NCBI GenBank assembly: GCA_964388835.1 | Contig: CAYMBZ010000009.1 | Location: 1-41,390 of the forward strand | DNA: 41,390 nt | Direction: 5' to 3' | Source: UBA1738 sp964388835 | GTDB taxonomy: Bacteria > Bacillota > Clostridia > UBA1381 | Shown: in pieces, positions 8,671 to 18,898 of the stretch | How positions within the stretch are numbered: the stretch's first letter is position 1 | Layout of the letters: each line of letters starts with the position of its first letter | Position numbers and translations under genes: made by a program | Notes under the pieces: generated by a model | What the model saw: the letters and a program-made list of their open reading frames with translations, nothing else | What the model was told of the DNA's origin: nothing | The model's database searches: none

Positions 8671-11600
8671 TTGTACAAAAAATTAAAAGTTGCGGTGGCG
8701 CTGGGGATAATCAGCGTGTTGTTATCGGTAGGCAGTGCGGGATATTGCGCATCATATGAATTTGAAAGCGGATATACCGCATCAAACACCGGTGTGTGGA
8801 GCAAAAGAGCCGGAACAAAATACAGCGGCGGAGCCTATTTGGCGCTGGATACAAGCAAAGCCTCGGAAAACGGATATTACGTTGATTACACCGTCAATGT
8901 ACAAAAAAACGGGGCATATTGTCTGACAATCGATTGCAGTGAGCTGGGAGGAAATGTATATTGTGAGGTGTATGTAAGCGTAAATGACGGTAAAATGTAT
9001 AATTTGTATACAAATACCGGAGTTGAGATTGCGCAAAGCAGTGGTCTTGGCAGAGTGACAATGACGCATCTGCCGGGGTTTAAGGCGGGGAACAACAAAG
9101 TCAGATTCACCGTGCTAAATCCAAGACCGCGAGATACTCGGTATATTGCTTATCTTGATTGCTTCAGCCTTGAAAAGGCGGATTTCGGAATACAGAATGT
9201 TGAAATAACCGGAGATGCCGCCTATAACGTGGTTGAACAGGGGAAAAGTGTCGGTGCGGTATTCAATTTTTCCGAGGCGAGCAGTGCGGCGGAAACATTG
9301 AATGTTACTGTCGGCGACTACTTCGGAAAAGAGGTGTTTTCAAAGGATTACGCCGTAAAAGCGGGGGCTGCTTCCGTAACGGCGGATTTTGGGGCTCTTG
9401 CAAAGGGTCACTACACGATTACGGCTAAGATGTCGGGCAAAACAATGTCTCAAACTTTTGTCAGCGTGGTTACACCGCTTAATCGGCGAATACAGTTCAG
9501 CGATACACCATTTGGAATAGATGCGGCATTCTCCATTCTTGCGCCCAGAGAGAAAATTGATGATAATCTTAAGGCTTTTAAGCTCACAGGTGCAACGTGG
9601 ATGCGTGACAGATTGGTGCTGAGTGCTGTTTCGGGAAATACGAGCAAATGGAATTTCAGCGGCACGTTTGCGGATGAGGTTATGACAAAGGCGAGCAATC
9701 TGGGAATTAAAACGCATGCGATGATTCAAAGTATGCCAACCGGTCTGCTTGATACCGACAGTAAGAATAATTCCGAATCGATTTCTTCGGACTATATAAG
9801 CTTATACAATTTCGGAAAACAGTTGGCTGAATATTATTCGGGACGCGTCACCACGTTCGAAATCTTTAACGAACCGGACACAAGGGTAGGCTCAAGCGAC
9901 AGTGAAACGGGCGATAAATTCGCAAATTTCGTAAAAGCGATTGCTATGGGTGTTTATGATTCCGGTACAGGAGCCGGTGTGACCGCCCCGGGATATGCGG
10001 CGGTTAAGAAAGAGCCGCTGGAATTGGGAATAAGAAGCGGGATGTTTGATTATGTGGATGTGGGAACTTACCACAGCCACCAAACTTACAGTACCGAATT
10101 TAAAACACAATCCCTTAAAATGAATCCGACGAATAATTTTAATGACCTTATCAGGGCATACGGCTATACCGATAAGAATACCTGGCTTGATGAAACCGGT
10201 ATTTCAATGGGGCCCAGCGATAACTCATCCCTTGAAGCCTCGATACAGCGGAAACAGGCTTCCTACTGCATTATGAGCGTATGTGAGGGCTTGTACAAGG
10301 GCGCTGATAAAATTTTCTCGTATCTGTTCAACGACAGCCGTTCGAGATTTTCCTGGTTTTCGAGATACAATGAGGGTCCCAACAGGATCTATACCGCGTA
10401 TTCGGTTATGACGGATGTTCTGGGAGAGGGCGAGTGCCTGGGCATGGTTGATTATTTTGACGGTGCCGAGGGATATATCTTTAAAAACGGAGCACGACAG
10501 ATATTGGTTATGAGGAGCGATTCTCAAAAGGATATCGAAATACCTACCTCGGCGGCGAGTGTTGAGGTTATCAAGGCTGATGGAAATTCGGTTGTTAAAT
10601 TTCCGAAAAACGGTTCGGTAAAAGTGGGAATTTCCGCAGACCCGGTTTTCGTTGCGGTAACGGGAAAATATGATGAAACGTTATACACCTCAAGAAACAG
10701 AAAACTGAATGATTTTGAAGCGGACATAAAGAACTTCTCGGGAGCGGGAAAGATAATATTGCATCAAACATATCCGACAGAAACAAGAACAAATGCCAAA
10801 TACGAGGGATATCAAATAGGTGATACCGCTACCGTTACGGTGAAGGTAAGCAACCTTAATTCTACGGCAAAGCAAGGCGTTATATATGCCGAAACTTTCT
10901 CCGGCTGGGAAATTTCACCGGCAACGCAAAACGTAATTGTTACGGGAAACGGAACAAAGTCCTTGAAATTTACAATCACAAGGACAGACGATGTAGTTGA
11001 TAATCACAGGTCGGCAGTTGTTTTCCGAGGTAAATTCGGCGATGAATACACGGCGGACTGCGTTACGGAAATCGTTCATACCGGTGAGGTAAAATATCGG
11101 CAGATATCAAGTATTACGGACCTTTTAAACGTGTCGCAGTGGAAAAAATCCGCTTGTGCGGGTGCAACTACCACAATCGCGGCGGCGGGAAGCGGAATAT
11201 CTTTCAAATTCGATTTTCCGGTGTCTGCAAGCGATAAATGGTCATATCCGCACTTTACATTCTCAAATGTTCAGGATTTTTCAAAGGCGGACGGAATATT
11301 GATACGCTACAGCCTGCCGAAGAGTTTTGCGGATTACGAAAAGCTGACATGCTCGGTATGGCTCGGCGAAAAGGACGGCGGACGTTACGTCACTTCAATC
11401 GGCGAAGTGCTGGAGGCGGGTGAAAATGTATGGCTTATTCCTTTCAGCGACTTCACGCACAGAAATGGTGTTGAAATTGACGATATGCTGACGACCGACA
11501 ACATTAACTATTTCTCTGTAGGAGTAAATTCCAAGGGGGATTGCTTAGATGTTCCGAAGCTTACAATCAAGGACATCGGACTTTTCCGCGTTGAATCGGA

Positions 11601-12924
11601 GGAGGAATCCCATTCAAAGGTTTCCTCGGCGAAATTTTTAAGACCTGATGGCGTAAATTCGAAATACGGATGCATAAAAATAGCGTTTTCGGATGCCGAT
11701 ATAGACGTCGATTTAAGCTCGGTAAAGGTAACCGCGGACGGCGAGGCTTGCGAATGCGTGAAACATAACGAAGAGCTGTTTGCACTTCTGCCGCGGGGTG
11801 CGGAAAACGGAGAGCATAAGATTTCGGTTTCATACAGTTGTAAGGACACCAAGGCATTTTATGAGGAGCTTAAAGTAAAAACAAAGGAAGTTGCCGTATG
11901 GAAAGATGATATCCCGTCGGTGTGGTACACGGAGGACAGGATTAATTCCGAATGTGAATATTCCTTTGAAATAGCAAAGGCGGGGTATTATTCGCTCTAT
12001 ACATCTCATGACAAGTCAACAAGCGGTGCGAGTACCGGTTATAGCTTCAATATAGAAAACGAATATACCATGACTTTGGAAAATGCTGCTAAAATGGAAT
12101 CCACCGGTGAGGTATATTATGAGTTTGACTCGGTATATCTGCCGCAGGGCGAATATAAGCTGATTGTTTCAAAAACAGACGACGGCGATGTTGCCTTAAA
12201 TGGCGTGGGAATTGTCTGTGACTACGAGGTTGCCGTAAGAGTGGAGGGCGAAAGCTACAATGATATCACTTTCCCAAATAAGGGTACCGCAACAAGCAGT
12301 GGCAGGGAATACCTGTTTGCAAATTCGCCGGACACTACTGACGGAAAAAGCTTCAGCGTAATATATCGGATGACGGTACCGACGGGCGGTGATTATACTT
12401 TCTGCGCGGTAACGGCTCCTACAGACAGCTTGTATTATTCGCCGTACAAGTTCGTTATAGATGATAAAATTATCATAAATTCTCATTATGCCGAAAAAGG
12501 CGGCGCCGATGTGGGAAGCCTCAGAACATATATGTACGGTGACGTGTATCTTGAAAGCGGAACACATACCGTAAAAGCCGTAGTCGAAAATCGACGAGAG
12601 AAAGGAAATCCGCTTTCCTACTACTTCTGGCTTGATGCATTCGAGCTGAGAAGAAGGGCAACATCTGAAAATGCGGAATATAAATATGTTTCATTCGAAT
12701 TGGAGAACCTTTCCCAAAAATCGATTTCTCCGTATATGTATTGGAGAGGTCTCGGAAAAGACGGTATTATGAACAGCATTGATATGGTATCGGAAAAGGC
12801 TCTTGCGCCAGGTGAGGCGACAATAAAAAAATTCACTGTAAAAAACAGTAAAAGTGAGTTAAAGAACATCTATATTTGGGATGAGGAATTAACACCTTTA
12901 TGTAAGTCAATAATATATGATTAA
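8671..12924 (+). CDS. Large secreted clan GH-A glycoside hydrolase with multiple binding modules
   Basis: 1,417 residues from a TTG start at 8671, with AGGTGG just upstream (8661-8666), and a signal peptide ending near GYCAS. Module order: CBM6-like jelly-roll (about 26-165); beta-sandwich (170-270); a clan GH-A (beta/alpha)8 barrel (about 280-620) with likely acid/base E401 in F-E-I-F-N-E-P-D and likely nucleophile E508 in T-W-L-D-E-T-G; a beta-sandwich (about 690-790); a CBM11-like jelly-roll (about 810-975); an Ig-like domain (985-1070); a jelly-roll region (about 1080-1180); a CBM35-like module starting V-E-G-E-S-Y-N (about 1190-1330); and a C-terminal domain of about 85 residues ending near W-D-E-E-L-T-P-L. 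I cannot assign a GH family; the barrel is distantly GH39-like. The protein encoded at 15116-18898 is a paralogue across roughly the first 1,070 residues. No SLH domain is present. Confidence 0.82.
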   Translation: MYKKLKVAVALGIISVLLSVGSAGYCASYEFESGYTASNTGVWSKRAGTKYSGGAYLALDTSKASENGYYVDYTVNVQKNGAYCLTIDCSELGGNVYCEVYVSVNDGKMYNLYTNTGVEIAQSSGLGRVTMTHLPGFKAGNNKVRFTVLNPRPRDTRYIAYLDCFSLEKADFGIQNVEITGDAAYNVVEQGKSVGAVFNFSEASSAAETLNVTVGDYFGKEVFSKDYAVKAGAASVTADFGALAKGHYTITAKMSGKTMSQTFVSVVTPLNRRIQFSDTPFGIDAAFSILAPREKIDDNLKAFKLTGATWMRDRLVLSAVSGNTSKWNFSGTFADEVMTKASNLGIKTHAMIQSMPTGLLDTDSKNNSESISSDYISLYNFGKQLAEYYSGRVTTFEIFNEPDTRVGSSDSETGDKFANFVKAIAMGVYDSGTGAGVTAPGYAAVKKEPLELGIRSGMFDYVDVGTYHSHQTYSTEFKTQSLKMNPTNNFNDLIRAYGYTDKNTWLDETGISMGPSDNSSLEASIQRKQASYCIMSVCEGLYKGADKIFSYLFNDSRSRFSWFSRYNEGPNRIYTAYSVMTDVLGEGECLGMVDYFDGAEGYIFKNGARQILVMRSDSQKDIEIPTSAASVEVIKADGNSVVKFPKNGSVKVGISADPVFVAVTGKYDETLYTSRNRKLNDFEADIKNFSGAGKIILHQTYPTETRTNAKYEGYQIGDTATVTVKVSNLNSTAKQGVIYAETFSGWEISPATQNVIVTGNGTKSLKFTITRTDDVVDNHRSAVVFRGKFGDEYTADCVTEIVHTGEVKYRQISSITDLLNVSQWKKSACAGATTTIAAAGSGISFKFDFPVSASDKWSYPHFTFSNVQDFSKADGILIRYSLPKSFADYEKLTCSVWLGEKDGGRYVTSIGEVLEAGENVWLIPFSDFTHRNGVEIDDMLTTDNINYFSVGVNSKGDCLDVPKLTIKDIGLFRVESEEESHSKVSSAKFLRPDGVNSKYGCIKIAFSDADIDVDLSSVKVTADGEACECVKHNEELFALLPRGAENGEHKISVSYSCKDTKAFYEELKVKTKEVAVWKDDIPSVWYTEDRINSECEYSFEIAKAGYYSLYTSHDKSTSGASTGYSFNIENEYTMTLENAAKMESTGEVYYEFDSVYLPQGEYKLIVSKTDDGDVALNGVGIVCDYEVAVRVEGESYNDITFPNKGTATSSGREYLFANSPDTTDGKSFSVIYRMTVPTGGDYTFCAVTAPTDSLYYSPYKFVIDDKIIINSHYAEKGGADVGSLRTYMYGDVYLESGTHTVKAVVENRREKGNPLSYYFWLDAFELRRRATSENAEYKYVSFELENLSQKSISPYMYWRGLGKDGIMNSIDMVSEKALAPGEATIKKFTVKNSKSELKNIYIWDEELTPLCKSIIYD

Positions 12925-12976
12925 AAGGTCATATATTAAAAAATAAGAAAACTTAAGTATGAAGGGAGAAATTATT

Positions 12977-15115
12977 ATGAAGTTTATGAAAAGAGCTATT
13001 TCTGCGGTTTTAGCGAGTGTGGTTTTGCTGGGAATGAGTACGGTTTCCTATGCGAGTGGCGCTAAGTCGGCGGCTGATGCGGTTTCCTTAAGCGGAGACA
13101 ATATCATCGCAGAAACGGGAACAACTGTGGTAAAGACAGATTCAAATTGGAAAGTAACGGAAGCCATGACAGCGGAAGATACTACAATGGAATTTTCCAT
13201 GAAAGCTCTTCTGCCGCGTGCGGGAAGCTACATACTCACAATCGTTTCGGACAGCGGTGTGGATGTTGCGGTAAACGGAACGGCATTAACATTGCCTGAG
13301 CCGACCAATGACGATACGCTAAAAAAATATGTTATGGGCGGCGTGAACTTTAATGCCGGAACAAATGAAATTAAATTTTCGGTAAACGGTACAGTGGGTG
13401 AGACGGCAGAATTTATTTTAAAATCCGTGACTATTGCACATCCTACGCTGAAGGTAAGAGGACAGGAATACAGTAAGCAGACTCACGGTACTCCCGGAAC
13501 CAGAACGTATGAAACCGGAAACGGAAATATCAATTATTACTCCTATGCGAGCAAGGATAATCCTTTTTATGCGGAATACCAATTCTATGTTCCGGAGGAC
13601 GGCAAATATTCTTTAAGCGGATATATGAGCTTTCCTGAGGGAAGCAGAAACGGTGATTCAAACTACTACAGCCAATGTAAGATTACATGGGACGGCTTTA
13701 AGGGTTCATACGATGTAATCGATACACCTATAGCAAGTGAGTTTAAACAGTTCGGAACAAGTACATACAGCGACATAATGCTGAAAAAGGGTATTCATAC
13801 CTTAAGAATAACACCGATTAAGGCGACAAAGAATAGCAAATACAATCTCAATGTTGGTGATTTGGCTCTTACCAAAACAGGTGATTATCAAGAATCCGTT
13901 AAGATGATTGAGATTATGGGTAATGAATACACATCAGCAGGCGGCATGAACGTTACGGCTAAAAATGATATAAAATTAAGCTCTACGGGAGAGGCTATTT
14001 CACACTGGCAGTTTAAAAAGAGCGGCATGACAGCAGGTGATACCGATACGGTTACATATTCCTTTGATGTTGCAAAGGCAGGCTGGTATTCATTCGAGGG
14101 CTGGATAAATTCAGATGGCAGCCAATGGGTTTCGAAAAATGATATTAAGGTTGACGGCACAAAATTGAATGTTACAGAAAATGCAAAGCTTACAGAGTCT
14201 GTTTCAAAATCAACGGAAAGGTTTCATATAGCTAAAAAGACAACGAGCGGCAAAAAAATATGGCTTGATGAAGGAACACATAGCTTAGCAATTGTTTTTT
14301 CACCTAAAACAAACAATAATGCAGAAATAAACGCAAGAATCTGGAAACTTATATTCACATTGGTTTCCGACGGTGACGTATGTATCCCGGCAGAGAATTT
14401 TGAGGGTGAAAGTGCTATAAATATGACAGTGGCAACGACTACCTTTGGCGGAGCTGAGATTGAATATGCATCCTTTAAAAATGACAATTGGACAGAAGAT
14501 GACGGTGACTTCACGCTTACCTACAAATTCACACCGGAATTTACGGGAAAATACACTTTTGACGGTTGGGCAAGTATAGATACAAGATATGTTTCCATGC
14601 CGTATTTTATGTTGGGTGATGATATAATAGATACATTGGAAGATACGGACGTGAAAACAGCAGATAATTTGGTTGGCAGACATACTGCAAACGGTATTGA
14701 GTTAACGGAGGGACAGGAATATACGTTGACTGTTGGATTCGTACCGAAAGAATCTGACAAAAAGATGAATGCAAAGCTGTGGAAAATGGTATTCACCATG
14801 GAAGACGGCGAAGGAAGCGGCGCAAAGGAAAAGGATATAACCAAAGAAATGAAGAACAATACCTTGACCGGAAGCCTCTACGTGGGAGCACAGGAGACAA
14901 AGACAACAGGATATGTAATATATGCTCAGTACGGCAATAACAAACTTGAAAATGCAATTGCCGAAAAAATCGAACTGCTTCCGTCAAGCCTGTTCAGCAC
15001 AGCAACATTCGGAATTGAATTGCCGGCAGGACATGACGGTGAGGATAAAACCGAAAAGTTGTTTGTAATCACACCTGAGGCATGCACGTTATTTAACGTA
15101 TTGGAGTTGAACTAA
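12977..15115 (+). CDS. Secreted protein of tandem CBM-like jelly-roll modules
   Basis: 712 residues starting at the ATG at 12977 (AAGGGAGA at 12962-12969), chosen over an in-frame ATG at 12959 that overlaps the SD region. Signal peptide MKFMKRAISAVLASVVLLG, cleaved near SYAS. After a first beta-sandwich (about 30-155) come three similar modules of about 150-170 residues, each opening with an x-G-x-E-Y/E-N-F strand (V-R-G-Q-E-Y-S, I-M-G-N-E-Y-T, I-P-A-E-N-F-E) and ending in a long beta-strand such as N-A-R-I-W-K-L-I-F-T or N-A-K-L-W-K-M-V-F-T. This is a repeated binding module, CBM6/35-like in outline. The last 80 residues resemble the C-terminal module of the two upstream proteins. No catalytic residues were recognised. 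The stop codon directly abuts the next ATG, implying translational coupling to the SLH-anchored hydrolase. Confidence 0.75.
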   Translation: MKFMKRAISAVLASVVLLGMSTVSYASGAKSAADAVSLSGDNIIAETGTTVVKTDSNWKVTEAMTAEDTTMEFSMKALLPRAGSYILTIVSDSGVDVAVNGTALTLPEPTNDDTLKKYVMGGVNFNAGTNEIKFSVNGTVGETAEFILKSVTIAHPTLKVRGQEYSKQTHGTPGTRTYETGNGNINYYSYASKDNPFYAEYQFYVPEDGKYSLSGYMSFPEGSRNGDSNYYSQCKITWDGFKGSYDVIDTPIASEFKQFGTSTYSDIMLKKGIHTLRITPIKATKNSKYNLNVGDLALTKTGDYQESVKMIEIMGNEYTSAGGMNVTAKNDIKLSSTGEAISHWQFKKSGMTAGDTDTVTYSFDVAKAGWYSFEGWINSDGSQWVSKNDIKVDGTKLNVTENAKLTESVSKSTERFHIAKKTTSGKKIWLDEGTHSLAIVFSPKTNNNAEINARIWKLIFTLVSDGDVCIPAENFEGESAINMTVATTTFGGAEIEYASFKNDNWTEDDGDFTLTYKFTPEFTGKYTFDGWASIDTRYVSMPYFMLGDDIIDTLEDTDVKTADNLVGRHTANGIELTEGQEYTLTVGFVPKESDKKMNAKLWKMVFTMEDGEGSGAKEKDITKEMKNNTLTGSLYVGAQETKTTGYVIYAQYGNNKLENAIAEKIELLPSSLFSTATFGIELPAGHDGEDKTEKLFVITPEACTLFNVLELN

Positions 15116-18100
15116 ATGTTAGCAGCAAAAAAAATAACAGCACTTGTCACCGCGCTTTGCATGAGTATAGGAATATGTACCGCGGCGGCAGAGGAAATCC
15201 CGATTGAAAACAAAGTTATTACGATTGAGGCGGAGAATTATTCAAAAACCAATTCTCCGCTCATGGTAACGGAAAATGCGAAGATGAGCGGCGGTAAGCA
15301 TATTACAATGAGCACGGATTCGGAGCCTTTGGGCAAAAACGGGTATTACCTTGCATATGAATTTGAGCTGGACGAGGGCGGCGGATATTTCTTCACGCTT
15401 GACACTTATCCGCTTGTTACAAACTCATATTCCGAGCTTAGGGTTTTGGTTAATAACACAAAAACCTATGACCTTTATGAGGATGCGAATGTGGGTATAA
15501 CAAGGTCGGGGAGCAAGCTGACCGCAATAGAGGTTCCCTGTATGTCCGGATTCAAAAAAGGAAAAAATACCGTAAAGATATTGATTCCTTACACAAGACC
15601 GAGAGACAATAAATACAACTTTAATTTCGATTGCTTTACGCTGAAAAAAATCGATTGGACGGTTGAGAAGCTGGAGATAATCGGGGATACGGCGGAAAAT
15701 GTTGTCGAAAAAGGAAATCCTGTATCGGCAAAAATGACCTATTCCGAAAAAAGTACGGAAGAACGAAAGCTGAAAGCTGTTCTTACAGATTATTATGATG
15801 AAGTTGTAACGGAGGAAACGATTTCAGTGTCGGCGGGGGCGGAGTACAGCGAGTTGTCCCTCCCTGAACTTGATATCGGTTGGTACAGATTATCCGTATA
15901 TGATGAAGAAAAACCTGTGATATATACCAATTTATGCGTGGTAAAGCCATTAAGTGAAAGAAAACAGGGATATAGTCATGAGAGATTCGGTATGGACGCA
16001 ACTTTGGGAAATCTCGGATTCAAGGATTCCATAGAGGATTTGTGCAAGTCACTGCGCCTTGCGGGTGTACAGTGGGTAAGAGAAAGACTGGTACTCGGTG
16101 CGTATAACGAAACCGAAGGAAATTATCGCTTTTCGGGTAACACCGAATATGCATTCACTATGTTGCAAAAGTACGGACTTAAGGTGCATTGCATGCTTAC
16201 CGGTATGCCTACGCACCTGATGACGGATGAAGCTAAGGGCGACATCATAACCTCGGATTTGATAGGACTTCATGAACTTTGCAAAAATTTGGGCGATGAT
16301 TATGAAAGATTGGTGGATTCATGGGAACTTCAAAACGAGCCTGAGGCAGTGCATGACTTGGCAAGCTCGGAAACGGGCGATAAGTTCCATAATATGATGA
16401 AAGCAATGTCGATAGGATTCCAAGATTCGGCAAGCGAAGCGCTGATTACAACAGCGGGCTTTACTCCCATAAATTCAAATATCCTTGATATGTTCTTCCG
16501 CAACGAAGCACATAAATATGTTGATGTTCTGACGCATCACGGCCATGCATCTTATGTGGAAAATGTTTCCCTACAGACACTTCCGCATACTCAGACCTTT
16601 AACGTAAACGATTTGATTGAAAGATACGGCGTTAAAAATATGGAGGTTTGGGATGACGAGGCAGGCGTAAATATCAAAAATGCGGAGGATACAAAGCCGC
16701 AGAAACGGCAGGCGGAATATACCGTAATCTCCACCGCACAGGCGCTGAGATATGCTGAAAAGTTCTTTATTTATTTCTTCAAGCATAAGGGCGCCGGCGC
16801 ATCGCTTTACGACCCGGGAAATCACGGCCCGAGAAGAGCATATGCTTCATACTCCGCAATGACAGATATTTTGGGCGAGGCTGACTATATCGGTGATATA
16901 GGCGGACTTTCGGATAACGAGTACGGCTATGCTTTTGAAAACGGGGACGAAAGAATTATAATTCTTTTCGCTTCCGAGCCGACGGAGCTTCAGTTCCCTA
17001 TTGAAAATGCGGAGCTTATCGATATTCAGGGAAGAAATAAGGAAGCAACCTATACCGCGGACGGCAAATTGGCAGTAGAAGTAAGCCCTGAACCGGTATA
17101 TGTACGGGTAAAGGGAGAGCTTCCGAAAGAATTGTATGCGGATGCAACCAAAAAGGACGCCGAATCTTTAATGGAAGAGCTTACTGTAGCGAAAAGAGTG
17201 ATTGTGGCACAGGAATATCCTCTTGATACAAGAGGGGATGCAAAAACACAGGGCTACAAAATATCGGATGAAAATACTACCGTTACGGTTAAAGTATCGA
17301 ATTTGAACGATACCCCCGTTTCGGGAGAAGTACACGGTGAGGTATATAACGGTTGGGAGCTTTATCCAAGATCGCAGAAGATTAATATTTCTCCCTATTC
17401 CGAAGCAACCTTGAAGTTTAGACTAAAGAAAACCGACGGGGTTGTGGGCAACTCGATTTCCGCGATAAAATTTTACGGTGAGTTCGGCGGAGAAAAAACA
17501 ACGCCTTGTGAAACGGATATTTACAGCCCGGAAGAGATTGTATATAAACTTCACAGAACCGTCAGCGGATTTACCGAGGCGGAAAAATGGAGCGATATTG
17601 AAAATATCGCAGGTACCGAGTCTACAATAAATATAACTTCGGAAAACGGCGCGGCATGCTTCAAGTACGATTTTGACTACAACGCCACCGACCTTTGGGC
17701 TTATCCTAAGTTTATGCTTGACAAGGTTATTGACCTAAGCGGAGCTGACGGATTTTTGCTGAAGTATGAGGCCCCGGATAATTTCAGAGAGCTTTCAATC
17801 GGTCTGGGACTTTACGTCTATGAACAGCAGGGCGGTACCTGGCTGACAAAGAGCTTCCAGTGGATGAATAAGGGTATCGGCGAAATTCTGATACCGTTTG
17901 AAGAGTTTAAGCTCACAAGCGGTGAGGATGCCGACTATCAGCTTACACCGAACGATATAATCGGATTTTCACTGGGTGTAAACTCACGTTTGGCACCGGC
18001 TCCGGTGAGAGATATTCCGGAATTTAAGATACTTTCCCTTGGAACCTACACAATAGAAACCGAGGATAAGGGATATTCCGAAATATCTAAAGTCTATCCG

Positions 18101-18898
18101 GAGGAAAACAGCATATACGCTCAAGCTCCCGAAAATATAAGAGTTGAATTTTCGGACGGAATAGCAAAGCTTGTTCAGAATTCGGTTTATGCTTATGTGG
18201 ACGGCGTTCCGGTTGAATGTACCGCGGACGAAAATTCCATAACCGCAAAAATGCCGGCGATTGAGGAGGGCAAGCATACAATTAAGCTTTCCTACAGATT
18301 GGACGGAACATCAGCATTCTTAAAAGAATACAGTTTCGGTGTCGATTCCTCTCATGAGGCGTTTTCCGATTTGGATGAGGCGGAATGGGCAAGGGAAGAG
18401 ATTGAATATCTTTTGGAAAAAGGAATTGTCAGCGGCAGAGGAAACGGAAAATTTGAGCCTAATTTGACAGTGTCAAATGCCGAGTTTGTCACAATGCTCG
18501 TGAATGCTTTCGGAATAAGCAAAATATCGGAAAAGTCAAGCTTTAACGATATACCGCAGGATGCATGGTACGGTGATTGGGTTTCATCTGCTGAAAATGT
18601 AAATCTTCTGACAGAGGTTTACCGCGAAAGATTCAATGCGGATGAGAGCATTACAAGACAGAATATGGCAGTTCTTCTGTACAGAGCGGCAAGCTTTGCG
18701 GGATGCGGCTTTGAGAATGTGGAACAGAAACAATTCTTTGCGGACAAAGATTTATTTACGGAAATATCGGCAAAACCGATATCCGTACTGCAAACCTCGG
18801 GAGTCTTGCAGGGTGACGGCAACAAACATTTCAATCCTTTAAACCCGCTTACAAGGGCAGAAGCGGCAGTGGCAATTTACAATGCATTAAATATGTAA
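15116..18898 (+). CDS. SLH-anchored clan GH-A glycoside hydrolase, paralogue of 8671-12924
   Basis: 1,260 residues; the ATG directly follows the preceding stop, with GGAG (15103-15106) inside the upstream gene as SD. Signal peptide ends near TAAAEE. The architecture copies the 8671-12924 protein: CBM6-like jelly-roll opening with I-T-I-E-A-E-N-Y (about 35-170), beta-sandwich, clan GH-A barrel (about 285-620) with probable acid/base E408 (W-E-L-Q-N-E-P) and nucleophile E515 (E-V-W-D-D-E-A-G), then beta-sandwich, CBM11-like jelly-roll and Ig-like domain. From about residue 1080 the two diverge: this one ends with three SLH repeats (about 1080-1125, 1140-1190, 1200-1260) that would bind secondary cell-wall polymer. 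It is therefore predicted to be a wall-bound polysaccharide hydrolase. The substrate and family are unassigned. Confidence 0.85.
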   Translation: MLAAKKITALVTALCMSIGICTAAAEEIPIENKVITIEAENYSKTNSPLMVTENAKMSGGKHITMSTDSEPLGKNGYYLAYEFELDEGGGYFFTLDTYPLVTNSYSELRVLVNNTKTYDLYEDANVGITRSGSKLTAIEVPCMSGFKKGKNTVKILIPYTRPRDNKYNFNFDCFTLKKIDWTVEKLEIIGDTAENVVEKGNPVSAKMTYSEKSTEERKLKAVLTDYYDEVVTEETISVSAGAEYSELSLPELDIGWYRLSVYDEEKPVIYTNLCVVKPLSERKQGYSHERFGMDATLGNLGFKDSIEDLCKSLRLAGVQWVRERLVLGAYNETEGNYRFSGNTEYAFTMLQKYGLKVHCMLTGMPTHLMTDEAKGDIITSDLIGLHELCKNLGDDYERLVDSWELQNEPEAVHDLASSETGDKFHNMMKAMSIGFQDSASEALITTAGFTPINSNILDMFFRNEAHKYVDVLTHHGHASYVENVSLQTLPHTQTFNVNDLIERYGVKNMEVWDDEAGVNIKNAEDTKPQKRQAEYTVISTAQALRYAEKFFIYFFKHKGAGASLYDPGNHGPRRAYASYSAMTDILGEADYIGDIGGLSDNEYGYAFENGDERIIILFASEPTELQFPIENAELIDIQGRNKEATYTADGKLAVEVSPEPVYVRVKGELPKELYADATKKDAESLMEELTVAKRVIVAQEYPLDTRGDAKTQGYKISDENTTVTVKVSNLNDTPVSGEVHGEVYNGWELYPRSQKINISPYSEATLKFRLKKTDGVVGNSISAIKFYGEFGGEKTTPCETDIYSPEEIVYKLHRTVSGFTEAEKWSDIENIAGTESTINITSENGAACFKYDFDYNATDLWAYPKFMLDKVIDLSGADGFLLKYEAPDNFRELSIGLGLYVYEQQGGTWLTKSFQWMNKGIGEILIPFEEFKLTSGEDADYQLTPNDIIGFSLGVNSRLAPAPVRDIPEFKILSLGTYTIETEDKGYSEISKVYPEENSIYAQAPENIRVEFSDGIAKLVQNSVYAYVDGVPVECTADENSITAKMPAIEEGKHTIKLSYRLDGTSAFLKEYSFGVDSSHEAFSDLDEAEWAREEIEYLLEKGIVSGRGNGKFEPNLTVSNAEFVTMLVNAFGISKISEKSSFNDIPQDAWYGDWVSSAENVNLLTEVYRERFNADESITRQNMAVLLYRAASFAGCGFENVEQKQFFADKDLFTEISAKPISVLQTSGVLQGDGNKHFNPLNPLTRAEAAVAIYNALNM

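Noticed and set aside
8671..12924. Assigning the GH-A barrel to GH39 outright
   Set aside because: The N-E-P and D-E-T-G motifs are shared by many clan GH-A families; a profile search would be needed to name one.
12912..12937. AT-only hairpin after the first GH-A gene as a terminator
   Set aside because: The stem AATATATGA/TCATATATT is weak, has an 8-base loop and is followed by A-rich rather than T-rich sequence; the downstream gene is closely spaced.
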